From Paracoccus halophilus (GTDB taxonomy: Bacteria; Pseudomonadota; Alphaproteobacteria; Rhodobacterales; Rhodobacteraceae), in contig NZ_JRKN01000012.1 of NCBI RefSeq assembly GCF_000763905.1, positions 29,283 to 93,282 of the forward strand: a stretch of DNA of 64,000 bases. The letters run 5' to 3'. Numbering within the stretch: the stretch's first letter is position 1; each line of letters starts with the position of its first letter. The notes under the pieces were generated by a model that did not search any database, was not told where the DNA came from, and saw only the letters and a program-made list of their open reading frames with translations. Below are positions 8,167 through 17,078 of the stretch, one piece after another. The position numbers and the translations under genes are program-made.

Positions 8167-9078
8167 CTATTTCCATGGCGCGCCGCCGGCGAAGGCCGCC
8201 GCCAGATGGTCGATCAGCAGCCGCAGCTTGGCCGGCATCGGCGACACCGGCGGCCAGACGGCCATGACCGGCAGCGCGCGCGTGCCGGCATCCGCCAGAA
8301 GCGGCACCAGCCGGCCATCGCGCAGGGCCGGCGCGGCAATGAATTCGGGCAGCACGGCCAGCCCCAGCCCGGCAATCGCGACATCGCGCATCGCCTCGCC
8401 ATTGTTCAGCGTCAGCCGCCCCGCGATCTGGGGCGAGACGACCCGCCCGCCCTGCCGGAACTGCCACAAGGCAGCGTCCGGCATGTGGCTGTAGCTGATG
8501 ACCTGATGCCCGCGCAGATCCTGCGGCGTCAGTGGCGTGCCGTGATGCGCAAGATAATCGGGGCTGGCGACGACGATCTGCCGGTCCTCGCACAGCTTGC
8601 GCGCCATCAGCGCGCCGTCGCGCGCATCCCCGACGCGAATGCCCAGATCGAAGCCTTCGCGCGACAGATCGCGGACGCGGTCGTCATAGTCGATGCGCAG
8701 CTCCAGCTCGGGATGCGCGGCGGCGAATCGCGCCAGCACGGGCGACATGTAGAGCGTGCCGAAGCTCATCGGCGCGGCGATCGCCAGGCTGCCGCGCAGC
8801 GAGGTCGTGCCATCCATGCCCCAGGCCGCGCTTTCCGTCGCCGCGACAAGCTCGCCAAGCGCCGGGCGCAGCCGCTCGGCCAGGCGCAGGGCAGCCTCGG
8901 TCGGCGTGATTCGTCCGGCATTGCGGCGAAACAGGGCGGCGCCAAGGGTCGCCTCGAAATCCGAGACACGCTTGCTGATCACCGATTTCGACAGGTTCAG
9001 CCGGGCGGCGGCGGCGGTCACGGTGCCCAGCTCCATGACCGTCAGGAAGGTTTCGATATCGTCCAGCGAATAGCGCAT
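8167..9078 (-). CDS. LysR family transcriptional regulator
   Basis: 303-aa LysR-type protein: winged helix-turn-helix at residues 1-60 (DIETFLTVMELGTVTAAAAR, KSVISKRVSDFE) and a periplasmic-binding-like effector domain from about 90 (LRGSLAIAAPMSFGTLYMSP). It resembles the CrgA/AaeR-like subgroup that often controls oxidoreductases for aromatic or quinone stress. It is divergent from the VOC dioxygenase gene (118 nt between starts), so that gene is its most likely target. The start at MRYSLDD is the family-typical N-terminus. Confidence 0.9.
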   Translation of the reverse strand: MRYSLDDIETFLTVMELGTVTAAAARLNLSKSVISKRVSDFEATLGAALFRRNAGRITPTEAALRLAERLRPALGELVAATESAAWGMDGTTSLRGSLAIAAPMSFGTLYMSPVLARFAAAHPELELRIDYDDRVRDLSREGFDLGIRVGDARDGALMARKLCEDRQIVVASPDYLAHHGTPLTPQDLRGHQVISYSHMPDAALWQFRQGGRVVSPQIAGRLTLNNGEAMRDVAIAGLGLAVLPEFIAAPALRDGRLVPLLADAGTRALPVMAVWPPVSPMPAKLRLLIDHLAAAFAGGAPWK

Positions 9079-9195
9079 GGAAAAAACATAGCAGCCGCGC
9101 TTGCGTTCGCAATCGCCGAACGCCGGCTTCGCCCGCCGGAAGCTGGCGGGACATGCCCCGGCGGCCGATATTGAGCCCAACGAAAGGAGGCCCAG

Positions 9196-10137
9196 ATGAA
9201 CCTCACCGGCATTCACCACCTGACGGCCATCACGGCCGATGCCGTCGCCAACAACCGTTTCTACACCGGAACGCTGGGTATGCGGCGGGTCAAGAAAACC
9301 GTCAACCAGGACGATACCTCTGCCTATCACCTGTTCTTCGCCGATGGCGCGGGCAGCCCGGGCAGCGATCTGACATTCTTTGACTGGCCCGTGGCGCGCG
9401 AGCGCCGTGGCACCCGTTCGATCAGCCGCACCGGCCTGCGCGTGGTCGAGGCCAGCCTGGATTACTGGGCCGCGCGGCTGCGCGATGCCGGCCTGCCCAT
9501 GGGCGATATCGCCACCACCGGCATCCGCGCCAGCCTCGATTTCGAGGACCCAGAGGGCCAGCGCTTCCGCCTGACCGCCGACCAGCCCGGCCCTGCCCAT
9601 CCCTGGGATCGCAGCCCGGTGCCCGCGCAGCACCAGATCCGCGGTCTGGGGCCGATCACGATCTCGGTGCCCGAGCTTGCTCCGACCGATACGGTGCTGA
9701 CCCGGGTGATGAACATGACCCGCATCCGCGACTACCCCAGCCCCGATGGCGCGGGCCAGACCCATGTCTACCAAATGGGCGATGGCGGACCGGCGGCCGA
9801 ACTGCATGTCGCGGTCCAGCCCGATCTGCCGGTCGCGCGCCAGGGCGCGGGCGCCGTCCATCACGTCGCCTTCCGCACGCCGGACCAGGCCGCGATCCAG
9901 GCATGGGCCGAGCGGCTGAACCAGTTCCGCATCCCGTCCTCGGGCGAGGTCGAGCGCTATTACTTCCGCTCGCTCTATTTCCGCGAGCCGGCCGGCAACC
10001 TGTTCGAGATCGCGACCGACGGGCCGGGCTTCGCGGTCGACGAACCCTTCGAGACGATGGGCGAATCGCTGTCGCTGCCGCCCTTCCTCGCGCCGCGCCG
10101 CGCGCAGATCGAGGCCGGGCTGAAACCGCTGGACTAG
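9196..10137 (+). CDS. ring-cleaving dioxygenase, VOC family (MhqO-like)
   Basis: Two-module vicinal-oxygen-chelate protein of 313 aa related to MhqO/YkcA proteins that cleave hydroquinone-type rings using Fe(II). The metal ligands expected in the family are visible: His in GIHHLTAI at the N-terminus, His in VHHVAFRT at the start of the second module, and Glu in [14 protein letters not shown] strong AAGGAGG precedes the ATG. Its LysR neighbour is transcribed divergently. Substrate is unproven; quinone/catechol stress detoxification is the usual role. Confidence 0.87.
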   Translation: MNLTGIHHLTAITADAVANNRFYTGTLGMRRVKKTVNQDDTSAYHLFFADGAGSPGSDLTFFDWPVARERRGTRSISRTGLRVVEASLDYWAARLRDAGLPMGDIATTGIRASLDFEDPEGQRFRLTADQPGPAHPWDRSPVPAQHQIRGLGPITISVPELAPTDTVLTRVMNMTRIRDYPSPDGAGQTHVYQMGDGGPAAELHVAVQPDLPVARQGAGAVHHVAFRTPDQAAIQAWAERLNQFRIPSSGEVERYYFRSLYFREPAGNLFEIATDGPGFAVDEPFETMGESLSLPPFLAPRRAQIEAGLKPLD

Positions 10138-10186
10138 AGCCCGCCACCACCCCGCGCTGCCGAGACCGGCGGCGCGGGCGCCCCGT

Positions 10187-10409
10187 TCAGCGATCCGCCA
10201 CGACGGCATGCCCCCTTCCGCGCGCGATCAGCCAGCGATTCACCGGAAATGCCGTCAGCACCGCCAGAAACAGCGCCAGGGCCAGACCATCCCAGCGCGG
10301 CACCGGCAAGCGTGCCCAGCACCTCGCCAATGCCCCAACCGGTCAGGCAATGGATGGTGGCCGACAGCGCCAGGCGATTCAGCGACCGCGCCTCGAGATG
10401 GCCTGACAT
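10187..10409 (-). pseudogene. frameshifted DUF4396-type small membrane protein gene
   Basis: A good ribosome-binding site (GGAGG five bases before ATG at 10409) opens a frame with the DUF4396 hallmark ATIHCLTGWGIGEVLG. The family-like reading then leaves this frame near 10290-10295 and continues in another as WDGLALALFLAVLTAFPVNR to a stop at 10187-10189. The span is 223 nt, not a multiple of three. Loss of one copy of a doubled CTGGG would explain the shift (inference). It could also be a sequencing error. The intact product would be about 75 aa with two membrane helices. Confidence 0.65.
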
Positions 10410-10472
10410 CCCGCCCTCCCGCTTGCCGCGCAACGGAAGCATTGCGCGGCCCCGGATGCAAGCTCCGGCGGC

Positions 10473-11357
10473 TCAGCCCATCCGCTCGCTGGCATAGGAG
10501 CCGGGCGAGGCGGGAAACACCACCGTCTTGTTTCCGTTCAGAAAGACACGGCGATGGATATGGGCATGGATGGCGCGGGCGAGCACCTGGCTTTCCACGT
10601 CGCGACCCAGGCTGACATAATCCTCGGGACTTTGCGCATGGGTGACGCGGATGATGTCCTGCTCGATGATCGGCCCCTCGTCCAGATCGGCGGTGACGTA
10701 ATGGCTGGTCGCGCCGATCAGCTTCACCCCGCGCTCATAGGCCTGCTTATAGGGGTTGGCGCCCTTGAAACTGGGCAGAAAGGAATGGTGGATATTGATG
10801 ATCCGCCCCGACATCTTGCGGCACAGCTCGTCCGAGAGGACCTGCATGTAACGCGCCAGCACCACCAGTTCGGCCCCCGATTCCTCGACCAGCGCGGTCA
10901 GCTGCGCCTCGGCCTGCGGCTTGTTCTCTTTCGTGACCCTGATGCAATGGAACGGGATGTCATGGTTCACCACGACCTTCTGGTAATCCATGTGATTGCT
11001 GATCACCGCCACGATATCGATCGGCAGCGCCCCGATCCGCCAGCGATACAGCAGATCGTTCAGGCAATGCCCGAAGCGGCTGACCATGATGACGACCTTC
11101 ATCTTCGCGGCCTCGTCGTGAAAGGCGTAATCCATGCCAAAGGGCGCGGCATGTTCGGCCATGCCCTCGCGCAGCTCGTCCAGCCCGACACCCTTTTCCG
11201 AAACAAAGCTGACCCGCATGAAGAAACGGCCGGTCTCGGCATCGTCGAATTGCGAACTGTCGGTGATATTGCAACCTTTGCCCGCCAGAAAACCCGCGAC
11301 CGCCGCCACGATCCCGCGGGTCGAGGCACAGGCCACCGTCAGCGTATATTTCTTCAT
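10473..11357 (-). CDS. purU: formyltetrahydrofolate deformylase
   Basis: Hydrolyses 10-formyl-THF to THF and formate, balancing one-carbon pools; cytosolic. The 294-aa protein has an N-terminal ACT domain (about 1-80; TLTVACASTRGIVAAVAGFL) and a formyltransferase-fold domain with NIHHSFLPSFKGANPYKQA holding the catalytic His. The start at MKKYTL is chosen because GGAG stands seven bases upstream; a longer start at 11393 is possible. It lies 99 nt downstream of folD, with a repeat-type hairpin between, and the pairing makes metabolic sense. Confidence 0.95.
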   Translation of the reverse strand: MKKYTLTVACASTRGIVAAVAGFLAGKGCNITDSSQFDDAETGRFFMRVSFVSEKGVGLDELREGMAEHAAPFGMDYAFHDEAAKMKVVIMVSRFGHCLNDLLYRWRIGALPIDIVAVISNHMDYQKVVVNHDIPFHCIRVTKENKPQAEAQLTALVEESGAELVVLARYMQVLSDELCRKMSGRIINIHHSFLPSFKGANPYKQAYERGVKLIGATSHYVTADLDEGPIIEQDIIRVTHAQSPEDYVSLGRDVESQVLARAIHAHIHRRVFLNGNKTVVFPASPGSYASERMG

Positions 11358-11409
11358 CAGGATCTCCACTGTCATGCCGGGCGATGCGCCCACCCATTCT
11401 CTTTCACGT

Positions 11410-11454
11410 CAAATATCCTCGGGGGGTCCGGGGGGCGAAGCGCCCCCGGTCCGG
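11410..11454 (-). repeat. interspersed G/C hairpin repeat, probable folD terminator
   Basis: The plus strand reads CAAATATCCTC, then a G-rich tract and a GGGGGCG/CGCCCCC stem (11431-11437 with 11441-11447). From the other strand it is a C/G hairpin ending in GGATATTTG. I recognise this layout as an interspersed palindromic element of Rhodobacterales genomes. It follows the folD stop directly, so it can work as a terminator or attenuator before purU. A related copy lies inside thiZ at 59989-60060. Confidence 0.7.
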
Positions 11455-11456
11455 CC

Positions 11457-12347
11457 TCAGACGGTCAGCCCTTCCGGAGCCTCCAGGCCGTTCGCCCGGC
11501 AACAGGCGGTCAGCGTATTGGCCAGCAGACAGGCGATGGTCATCGGCCCGACACCGCCCGGCACCGGCGTGATCGCGCCGGCCACCGGCAGGGCACTGTC
11601 GAAATCCACATCGCCGACCAGCCGGGTCCGGTCCCCGTCCGCGATACGGCTGATGCCCACGTCGATCACCGTCGCGCCGGGTTTCACCCAATCGCCGGGG
11701 ATCATGCGCGGACGCCCCACGGCAGCGACCAGAATATCGGCGCCGCGACAGACCGCGGCCAGATCGCGGGTGCGCGAATGCGCCACCGTCACCGTGCAGC
11801 TTTCGCGCAAGAGCAGCTGCGCCATCGGCTTGCCGACGATATTGCTGCGCCCCACGACAACCGCATTCAGCCCCGACAGATCGCCCAGCCGGTCGCGCAG
11901 CATCATCAGGCAACCCAGGGGCGTACAGGGCACCATCGCCTTCTGCCCGGTCCCCAGCAGACCCACGTTCAGGATATGGAACCCGTCCACATCCTTGGCC
12001 GGGTCGATGGCATTGATCACCGCCTCGGCATCCATATGCGCGGGCAAAGGCAGCTGCACCAGGATGCCATGCACGCCGGGATCGGCGTTCAGTTGCGCGA
12101 TCAGCGCCAGCAGATCGGCCTCGGGCGTGTCGGAGGGCAGGCGATGCTCATGGGAATTCATCCCCGCCTCGCGGGTCTGGATGCCCTTGTTGCGCACATA
12201 GACCTCGGATGCGGGATCGGCGCCGACCAGGACGACGGCAAGGCCGGGGGTGATGTCGTGATCCGATTTCAGCCGCGCGACATGCCCTGCCACCTCGGCC
12301 CTGACACGCGCCGCGAACCCCTTGCCGTCGATGATATCTGCGCCCAT
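11457..12347 (-). CDS. folD: bifunctional methylene-THF dehydrogenase/cyclohydrolase FolD
   Basis: Converts 5,10-methylene-THF to methenyl-THF (NADP-linked) and then to 10-formyl-THF; cytosolic. The 296 aa match the family length. Visible are the YVRNK motif with the catalytic lysine, QLPLP and DVDGFH in the substrate domain, [13 protein letters not shown] in the Rossmann nucleotide-binding part and the [10 protein letters not shown] loop near the C-terminus. AAGGAG lies ten bases before the ATG. With purU downstream it forms a one-carbon pair. Confidence 0.97.
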   Translation of the reverse strand: MGADIIDGKGFAARVRAEVAGHVARLKSDHDITPGLAVVLVGADPASEVYVRNKGIQTREAGMNSHEHRLPSDTPEADLLALIAQLNADPGVHGILVQLPLPAHMDAEAVINAIDPAKDVDGFHILNVGLLGTGQKAMVPCTPLGCLMMLRDRLGDLSGLNAVVVGRSNIVGKPMAQLLLRESCTVTVAHSRTRDLAAVCRGADILVAAVGRPRMIPGDWVKPGATVIDVGISRIADGDRTRLVGDVDFDSALPVAGAITPVPGGVGPMTIACLLANTLTACCRANGLEAPEGLTV

Positions 12348-12472
12348 GCGCCAAATTCTCCTTCGCTTTCCGCGCGGTTGGCGGATGGCATCGACCGGTG
12401 ACCGGCGCGCGGACAGCGCGGCCCCGGCATCCGCATGCCGCCCGAAGGACGGCTGCGACGCTGCCGAGGACG

Positions 12473-12501
12473 GCTCTATCCCCGTTACCGTATATTTCCA
12501 A
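12473..12501 (-). promoter_or_regulatory. candidate folD promoter
   Basis: Reading the minus strand: TTGGAA (12496-12501), a 17-nt spacer and TAGAGC (12473-12478), about 125 nt before the folD start. It lies in a relatively AT-rich patch between the patatin gene and folD. The match is moderate. Confidence 0.4.
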
Positions 12502-12575
12502 CCGGACAGTGCCGCGCAGGGGTCGTTTTGCGACACGACCACGCATGTTTGCGACGCGGACGCCCGCGCGCTGCG

Positions 12576-15362
12576 TCAGCCGAACAGGTATTTTGCGACA
12601 GTGACGCCACCGACCGCCATCAGCGACAGCGCGACAAGCAGCAGCAGCCATCGCAGGATCTGCGGCAGGCTCGCCCGACCGCGCAGCCAGCGCCCGAGCA
12701 CATAAAGCAGGAACCAGATGCCGGCGCACACCCCGATCATCGCCCAGCCGGCTTTTGCCAGCGCCGGAACGGTGGGCCCTGACAACAGCACCAGCACGAT
12801 CCCCATGAACAGCACCAGAAAAATGATGCGCTCGGCCAGAAGCCTCATATAGCTGCCCGGCATGGCGAACCGCATGAGGCGCGACAGCAGCACGCCCCCG
12901 GCGCGCAGCGCGCCCGCCATGCGCGGTGTCACGAAACCCAGCAGGCCCTTGTCCGGCAGGTCATAGATCATCCGCGACAGGATCGTCATGCCGCGGCTGC
13001 TCCAGCCGGCGATATCCTCGGCCCCCGGCCAGGGGGGCTGGACCTTGGTGTAAAGCGCGCGAAAGCGGGGCAGGTCCAGATCGGCCGGCTCCTTGATCCG
13101 CAGCGCGCCGGCGGCCAGGGTCTCTATCGAATCGCCGCCGATCGTCGCGTCCTTCAGCTTGGCCTTGACCAGCGCCAGCCGGCGGGCGCTGCCAAGTTCG
13201 GGTCCGAATTCCTCGCGCAGGATCGCGTCCTGCAGCCGGTCGCTCCATCGCTCGCGCTCGTCCTTGGTGCGGTCCGGCATCAGCGCCGCCACGATGCGTT
13301 CGGCCCCGTCAAGACGCCCCCAAAGGATGTCATGTTCGCGCCAGTCGCGATTGAGAAAGCCGCCAAAGGCGCCGACCTTGATCCCGGCCAGCTTCTCGGG
13401 GCTGGGGTTCAGACTGCTGTCGACCGGGCTGATGCGAAAGATCTGCACCTCGGAATGTTCCTGGGCCTCGGACCCTTCGAGAAAGGGATAGGTGGTGACG
13501 TCATGCCAGTGAAACCCGTCATAGGTTTTGGCCAGATCGGACAATCCGGGCTGGGCAAGGGCGGCCCGGATATCGGCGCTGCTCTTGTCAAAGGCGGCGC
13601 GCATGCCCGCGCCCAGACGGTCAAGCGCCTTGTCCACCAGCGGCTTGATACCCTTTTGCTTGTAGACTTCCTTGGCTTTCTCGTAACGCGCGGCCAATGT
13701 CGGCAATTGCATGGCCGCGCCATAATTGGCCGAGATCGCTTTGGTCAATGTTTCGATCTCGGCCGGGCTCAGCAGCCTGGCCGCATCCGCCTTGAGCGGC
13801 CAGGCCCATCGGCGCATCGCGGCCAGTTCGTGCTCGACCAGCCGCCGCAGGTCGCGCAGCGCGATGACCGATTCCGGCGGCTGCGGCGCCTTCGGGTCGG
13901 GTTCAAGCCTTGCGTCGATCGCGGCGCGCAGATCGTTCAGACGCCGCAGCCGGAAACCGATATCGAAATTCGACAGGAACACGCTTTCGGGTTGCCGGCC
14001 CGGCTGGTGATAGGGCTGGAAATGGTCTTCCCGCCATGCCCGCAGGATCTGGCGCAGATAGATCGCCTGGTCGGAATCGTGCCGGTATCCGGCCATCCGG
14101 GCGACGATGCCGGTCAGGCTGTCGGTCGTGTCATAGACCCGAAGATGGTGATAGAGCGCATAGCCGTTGCCATAACCGCTCCCGTCAGGCGACATCATGT
14201 CAGCCAGATCCAGCAGCATCAGGTTGTCCGGCTTGTCGGGTTCTTGTATCCGATGGCCGCGCTTGTCTGCCTGTTCCCGGTCGACTTTCCAGCGCTCCTG
14301 CAGCGCGCCCAGACGTTGCAGCCGCCGGTTCATGGCGGTGATGGCGTTGATATCCTGGCGGATGACCTCGGTCCGCGGCAGGGTCATGGCGGCAAGCATG
14401 GCGTTTTGCAGGAAATCCACCTCGGGCGGTTCGCTGTCCTTTGCCTTGTCGTCCGGCTTTGCCTTGGGAAACGGGTCGATGAAGATCAGCTTGCGCTCGC
14501 CCGGCAGGGTGGTCGGGCGGAACGGGATCATCTCGATCGCATGGCTGAAGGGCCGGTTGTCCAGATAGCCACCATCGGCGAACAGCCGCTTCTCATGCGA
14601 TCCGCCATTGCCGAAGAACTCGCTATATTCCGCTTTCCGCCGGGCGCGCGGCATGTCCGAGAAGCGCATCGGCGGAAAGGCCACCGGAAAGGACGAGGTG
14701 CAGCGCGCGGCAAAGGCCAGCATGCCGTCATATTCCGCGGTGAACTGGTTCAGTCCGGGCCGCGCGCGATCATAGGCGAAATGAAACACCGTCTTGTGGA
14801 TATTCTCTTTCAGCTCGGCGCCGGTCAGATGGATCGGCGCGGATTGCCCGTGCAGGTCGGTCGCGGTCACGAACAGGTCCAGGGTTTCTGTCAGCGCCCT
14901 GCCGTCGCCGGTAATTGCCGAAAGCGTATCGAACAGCACCTCGTACATATGGCCGCCATCCAGCAGCGATTCGGTGCGGCTCAGGCCCGAGACCTGCATG
15001 GCGCGGTCGTTCAGCAGCCGGCCGATATGGGCCTTGTCGGTCCATGCCTCGCGCAGCACCTTCATGTCGCGGCTGCCAATGGCCAGCGCCTTGGCCAGTG
15101 CCACGCCATTGATCCCGCCCGCCGAGGTGCCCGAGATGATGTCGATCACGAAACGCTTGCGGCCGCCGCGCGCGCCCGCCAGTTCGTGCGAAAGTTCGCG
15201 GTATATCTTTTCGGTGGACTGCAGTTCCTCATCCGGCAGATCCGAACTGCCGCGCACCATGCTCAGCAATTCCTGCGCGATGCCGTTCATGTAGATGGCA
15301 AGCGAGACGCCGCCATACAGGACAACGGCGAATCTGACCTCGCCCGTGGCCTCTTCGACCAT
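12576..15362 (-). CDS. large patatin-like phospholipase family protein
   Basis: 928-aa protein with an N-terminal patatin hydrolase domain and a long C-terminal part of the DUF3376 type (patatin-related protein group, TIGR03607-like). The Ser-Asp dyad is intact: G78-T-S80-A-G-G and D263 in ADGGYLDNR, with the oxyanion-type glycines at LYGGVSLAIYMNG near residue 15. The N-terminus (EVRFAVVLYGGVS) is typical of this group. The last roughly 110 residues hold three to four hydrophobic segments (for example IIFLVLFMGIVLVLLSG), so the protein is probably anchored in the inner membrane. No signal peptide is seen. The substrate, presumably membrane lipid acyl esters, is inferred. It is flanked by unrelated genes. 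Confidence 0.88.
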   Translation of the reverse strand: MVEEATGEVRFAVVLYGGVSLAIYMNGIAQELLSMVRGSSDLPDEELQSTEKIYRELSHELAGARGGRKRFVIDIISGTSAGGINGVALAKALAIGSRDMKVLREAWTDKAHIGRLLNDRAMQVSGLSRTESLLDGGHMYEVLFDTLSAITGDGRALTETLDLFVTATDLHGQSAPIHLTGAELKENIHKTVFHFAYDRARPGLNQFTAEYDGMLAFAARCTSSFPVAFPPMRFSDMPRARRKAEYSEFFGNGGSHEKRLFADGGYLDNRPFSHAIEMIPFRPTTLPGERKLIFIDPFPKAKPDDKAKDSEPPEVDFLQNAMLAAMTLPRTEVIRQDINAITAMNRRLQRLGALQERWKVDREQADKRGHRIQEPDKPDNLMLLDLADMMSPDGSGYGNGYALYHHLRVYDTTDSLTGIVARMAGYRHDSDQAIYLRQILRAWREDHFQPYHQPGRQPESVFLSNFDIGFRLRRLNDLRAAIDARLEPDPKAPQPPESVIALRDLRRLVEHELAAMRRWAWPLKADAARLLSPAEIETLTKAISANYGAAMQLPTLAARYEKAKEVYKQKGIKPLVDKALDRLGAGMRAAFDKSSADIRAALAQPGLSDLAKTYDGFHWHDVTTYPFLEGSEAQEHSEVQIFRISPVDSSLNPSPEKLAGIKVGAFGGFLNRDWREHDILWGRLDGAERIVAALMPDRTKDERERWSDRLQDAILREEFGPELGSARRLALVKAKLKDATIGGDSIETLAAGALRIKEPADLDLPRFRALYTKVQPPWPGAEDIAGWSSRGMTILSRMIYDLPDKGLLGFVTPRMAGALRAGGVLLSRLMRFAMPGSYMRLLAERIIFLVLFMGIVLVLLSGPTVPALAKAGWAMIGVCAGIWFLLYVLGRWLRGRASLPQILRWLLLLVALSLMAVGGVTVAKYLFG

Positions 15363-15763
15363 GATTCCCCTCCCATAATGGTTCAGGAGGCCTCGGTCGG
15401 CAGTTCCGAAAAGCCCTAAACTATGCCCGCCATGATGCCAGAAACCGCGCCGCCTGTCTTGGGTTTTCCCGGCTCAGCCGATATGGCGATCAGCGATATC
15501 AAGGGCCTGAAAGACATCATATGCCGCGATCACGGCGGCGCGCTGCGCCTCATGCGCGGCGATGAAGGCCGCGCCCGACAGGGTTTCGTCGGGATATTCG
15601 GTGATCAGGGTCAGCGGCGTGGCGGCGCGCCGCTCCTCGCTTATCCGGCAGGCGAAACCGCCGCGCGCCTCTGGTCGCCGGATTGCCTGCCGGCGTCCTG
15701 CATCCGCCCTCGCTGATCATGGCGCAAGGATTGCCGCAGCCGCGCGGCCAGTCAACGGTCCGG
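15363..15763. other. gene-poor gap with a start-less remnant frame
   Basis: About 400 bases between the patatin and alcohol dehydrogenase genes. On the minus strand a frame stays open from 15716 to a stop at 15474-15476 and ends in a protein-like stretch (TLITEYPDETLSGAAFIAAH), but it has no ATG, GTG or TTG start and opens right after a stop codon. It may be the decayed 3' end of a lost gene. No RNA gene or convincing terminator was seen. Confidence 0.4.
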
Positions 15764-16909
15764 TCAGCCCGGGCTGGCGGCCTCCAGCACTTCGCAAAGC
15801 AGCGCCGCATCGGGCAGGAAGGGATTGCCCTTCATCGAGGAACTGCCCAGCGACGCCTCGGCCACGGCGGCAAAGCGTCCGGGCGCCAGCCCCTGCGCCC
15901 CGAGCCCCGGCAGTCCGGCATCCCGCGCCCAGCGGGCAAGGGCCTGTGGTGCCTCGGATTCGGCGCAATCGAGGGCAAGGGCGATCTCGCGGCAGACCTC
16001 ATGCGCGCGGGCCGGATCGGGGGCATGGTCGCGATTCATCCGCAGGACCGGGCCCAGCAGCGCGCCGCAGATCGCGCCATGCGCGGCGGGCGTGACACCG
16101 CCGATCACCCCCGCGAGGCCATGCACCGCGCCCAGCCCGCCATTGGCCAGCGCCATGCCGCCGCACAGGCTGACCCAGGCCATGCAGTCGCGGGCGGCGG
16201 CATCCTCGGCCTGCATCAGCCGCATCAGCGCGCGCAGGCCGGGGCCGATCGCCGGCCGCACCAGCGCATCGGTAAAGGGCGTGGCCTTGCAGGACAGATA
16301 GGGCTCGATCACCTGCGCCAGCGCATCCAGCCCCGAGGCCAGCGTGACGCCGCGCGGGCAGCCATCGGTCAGCGCCGGATCGACGATCGCCAGACGCGGC
16401 AGCATCCGCGGATCGCGGATCGAGGCCTTGCGGCCATGATCTGGCAGGCCGATCACCGCGTTGCGCGTGGCCTCGGCCCCGGTGCCCGCCGTCGTCGGCA
16501 GGGCGATAAAGGGCAGGGGCGCGGCCGTCAGCGGCAGGCCACGGCCGACCACCTCAAGATGATCCATGATGCCCCCGGGCGCCGGGATCAGCGCCGCCAG
16601 CGCCTTGCCCATGTCGAGCGCCGCGCCACCGCCCAGGGCCAGCACCCATTGCGCATCGCTGTCCCGCAGATCCGCAAGCGCCGCCTCCAGCATGGGCAGG
16701 GTCGGCTCGGCCCCGCAGGCCACCATGCGCAGCCGCGCGCCGCCGTCGCGCAGCGCCCGGGCCAGCCATTCCGCCCGCGCGCCATCCGCGCCATGGACCA
16801 GCACCCCGCGCGCACCATGGGCCAGCGCCTCGGCCGGGGCCCGCGCCGCCTGGTTCCGGCCGAAAACCACGCATCCCGGCAAGGCGAACTGAAAGGGCGG
16901 AACGGTCAT
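15764..16909 (-). CDS. iron-containing alcohol dehydrogenase
   Basis: Group III NAD(P)-dependent dehydrogenase of 381 aa. It has the NAD-binding LALGGGAALDMGKALA segment, the PTTAGTGAEATRNAV motif and metal ligands of the family: Asp in AIVDPALTD, His in AVHGLAGVIGG and His in AAHGAICGALL. GGAG lies nine bases before the ATG. The gene is divergent from a DeoR-type regulator, which suggests induction by a phosphorylated sugar or polyol-type signal. The substrate is unknown; maleylacetate reductase and 1,3-propanediol-type enzymes share the fold. Confidence 0.9.
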   Translation of the reverse strand: MTVPPFQFALPGCVVFGRNQAARAPAEALAHGARGVLVHGADGARAEWLARALRDGGARLRMVACGAEPTLPMLEAALADLRDSDAQWVLALGGGAALDMGKALAALIPAPGGIMDHLEVVGRGLPLTAAPLPFIALPTTAGTGAEATRNAVIGLPDHGRKASIRDPRMLPRLAIVDPALTDGCPRGVTLASGLDALAQVIEPYLSCKATPFTDALVRPAIGPGLRALMRLMQAEDAAARDCMAWVSLCGGMALANGGLGAVHGLAGVIGGVTPAAHGAICGALLGPVLRMNRDHAPDPARAHEVCREIALALDCAESEAPQALARWARDAGLPGLGAQGLAPGRFAAVAEASLGSSSMKGNPFLPDAALLCEVLEAASPG

Positions 16910-16979
16910 CTGATCTTTCTCCGGTGCTGCACCGGCGGCAGGCTGCACCGCCGATCCGATCCGGTCAAGAAACTTTCGC

Positions 16980-17008
16980 TTGACGGCCAATTCGCAAAAA
17001 TACGAATA
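16980..17008 (+). promoter_or_regulatory. promoter with an internal palindrome, probable DeoR-type operator
   Basis: TTGACG (16980-16985) lies 17 nt before CGAATA (17003-17008). Inside this stretch is the inverted pair ATTCG (16990-16994) and CGAAT (17003-17007). A further TTCGC precedes it at 16975-16979. TTCG-type repeats are usual for DeoR regulators, and the site lies between the divergent dehydrogenase and regulator genes. Binding is inferred. Confidence 0.5.
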
Positions 17009-17078
17009 TATACGCACAGACAGGAAAGCGCCCCGGCCTTTCCGTTTCCCGCGACGCCCGCCCGGCAAGGAGCATGTC

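Noticed and set aside
8167..10209. A 680-codon minus-strand frame joining the LysR gene to the strand opposite the VOC dioxygenase
   Set aside because: The part beyond 9078 is the antisense of a well-supported dioxygenase gene; only the LysR part has family homology.
15423..15716. 97-codon plus-strand frame in the patatin-dehydrogenase gap
   Set aside because: It is composed of low-complexity residues, has no ribosome site and no recognisable domain.
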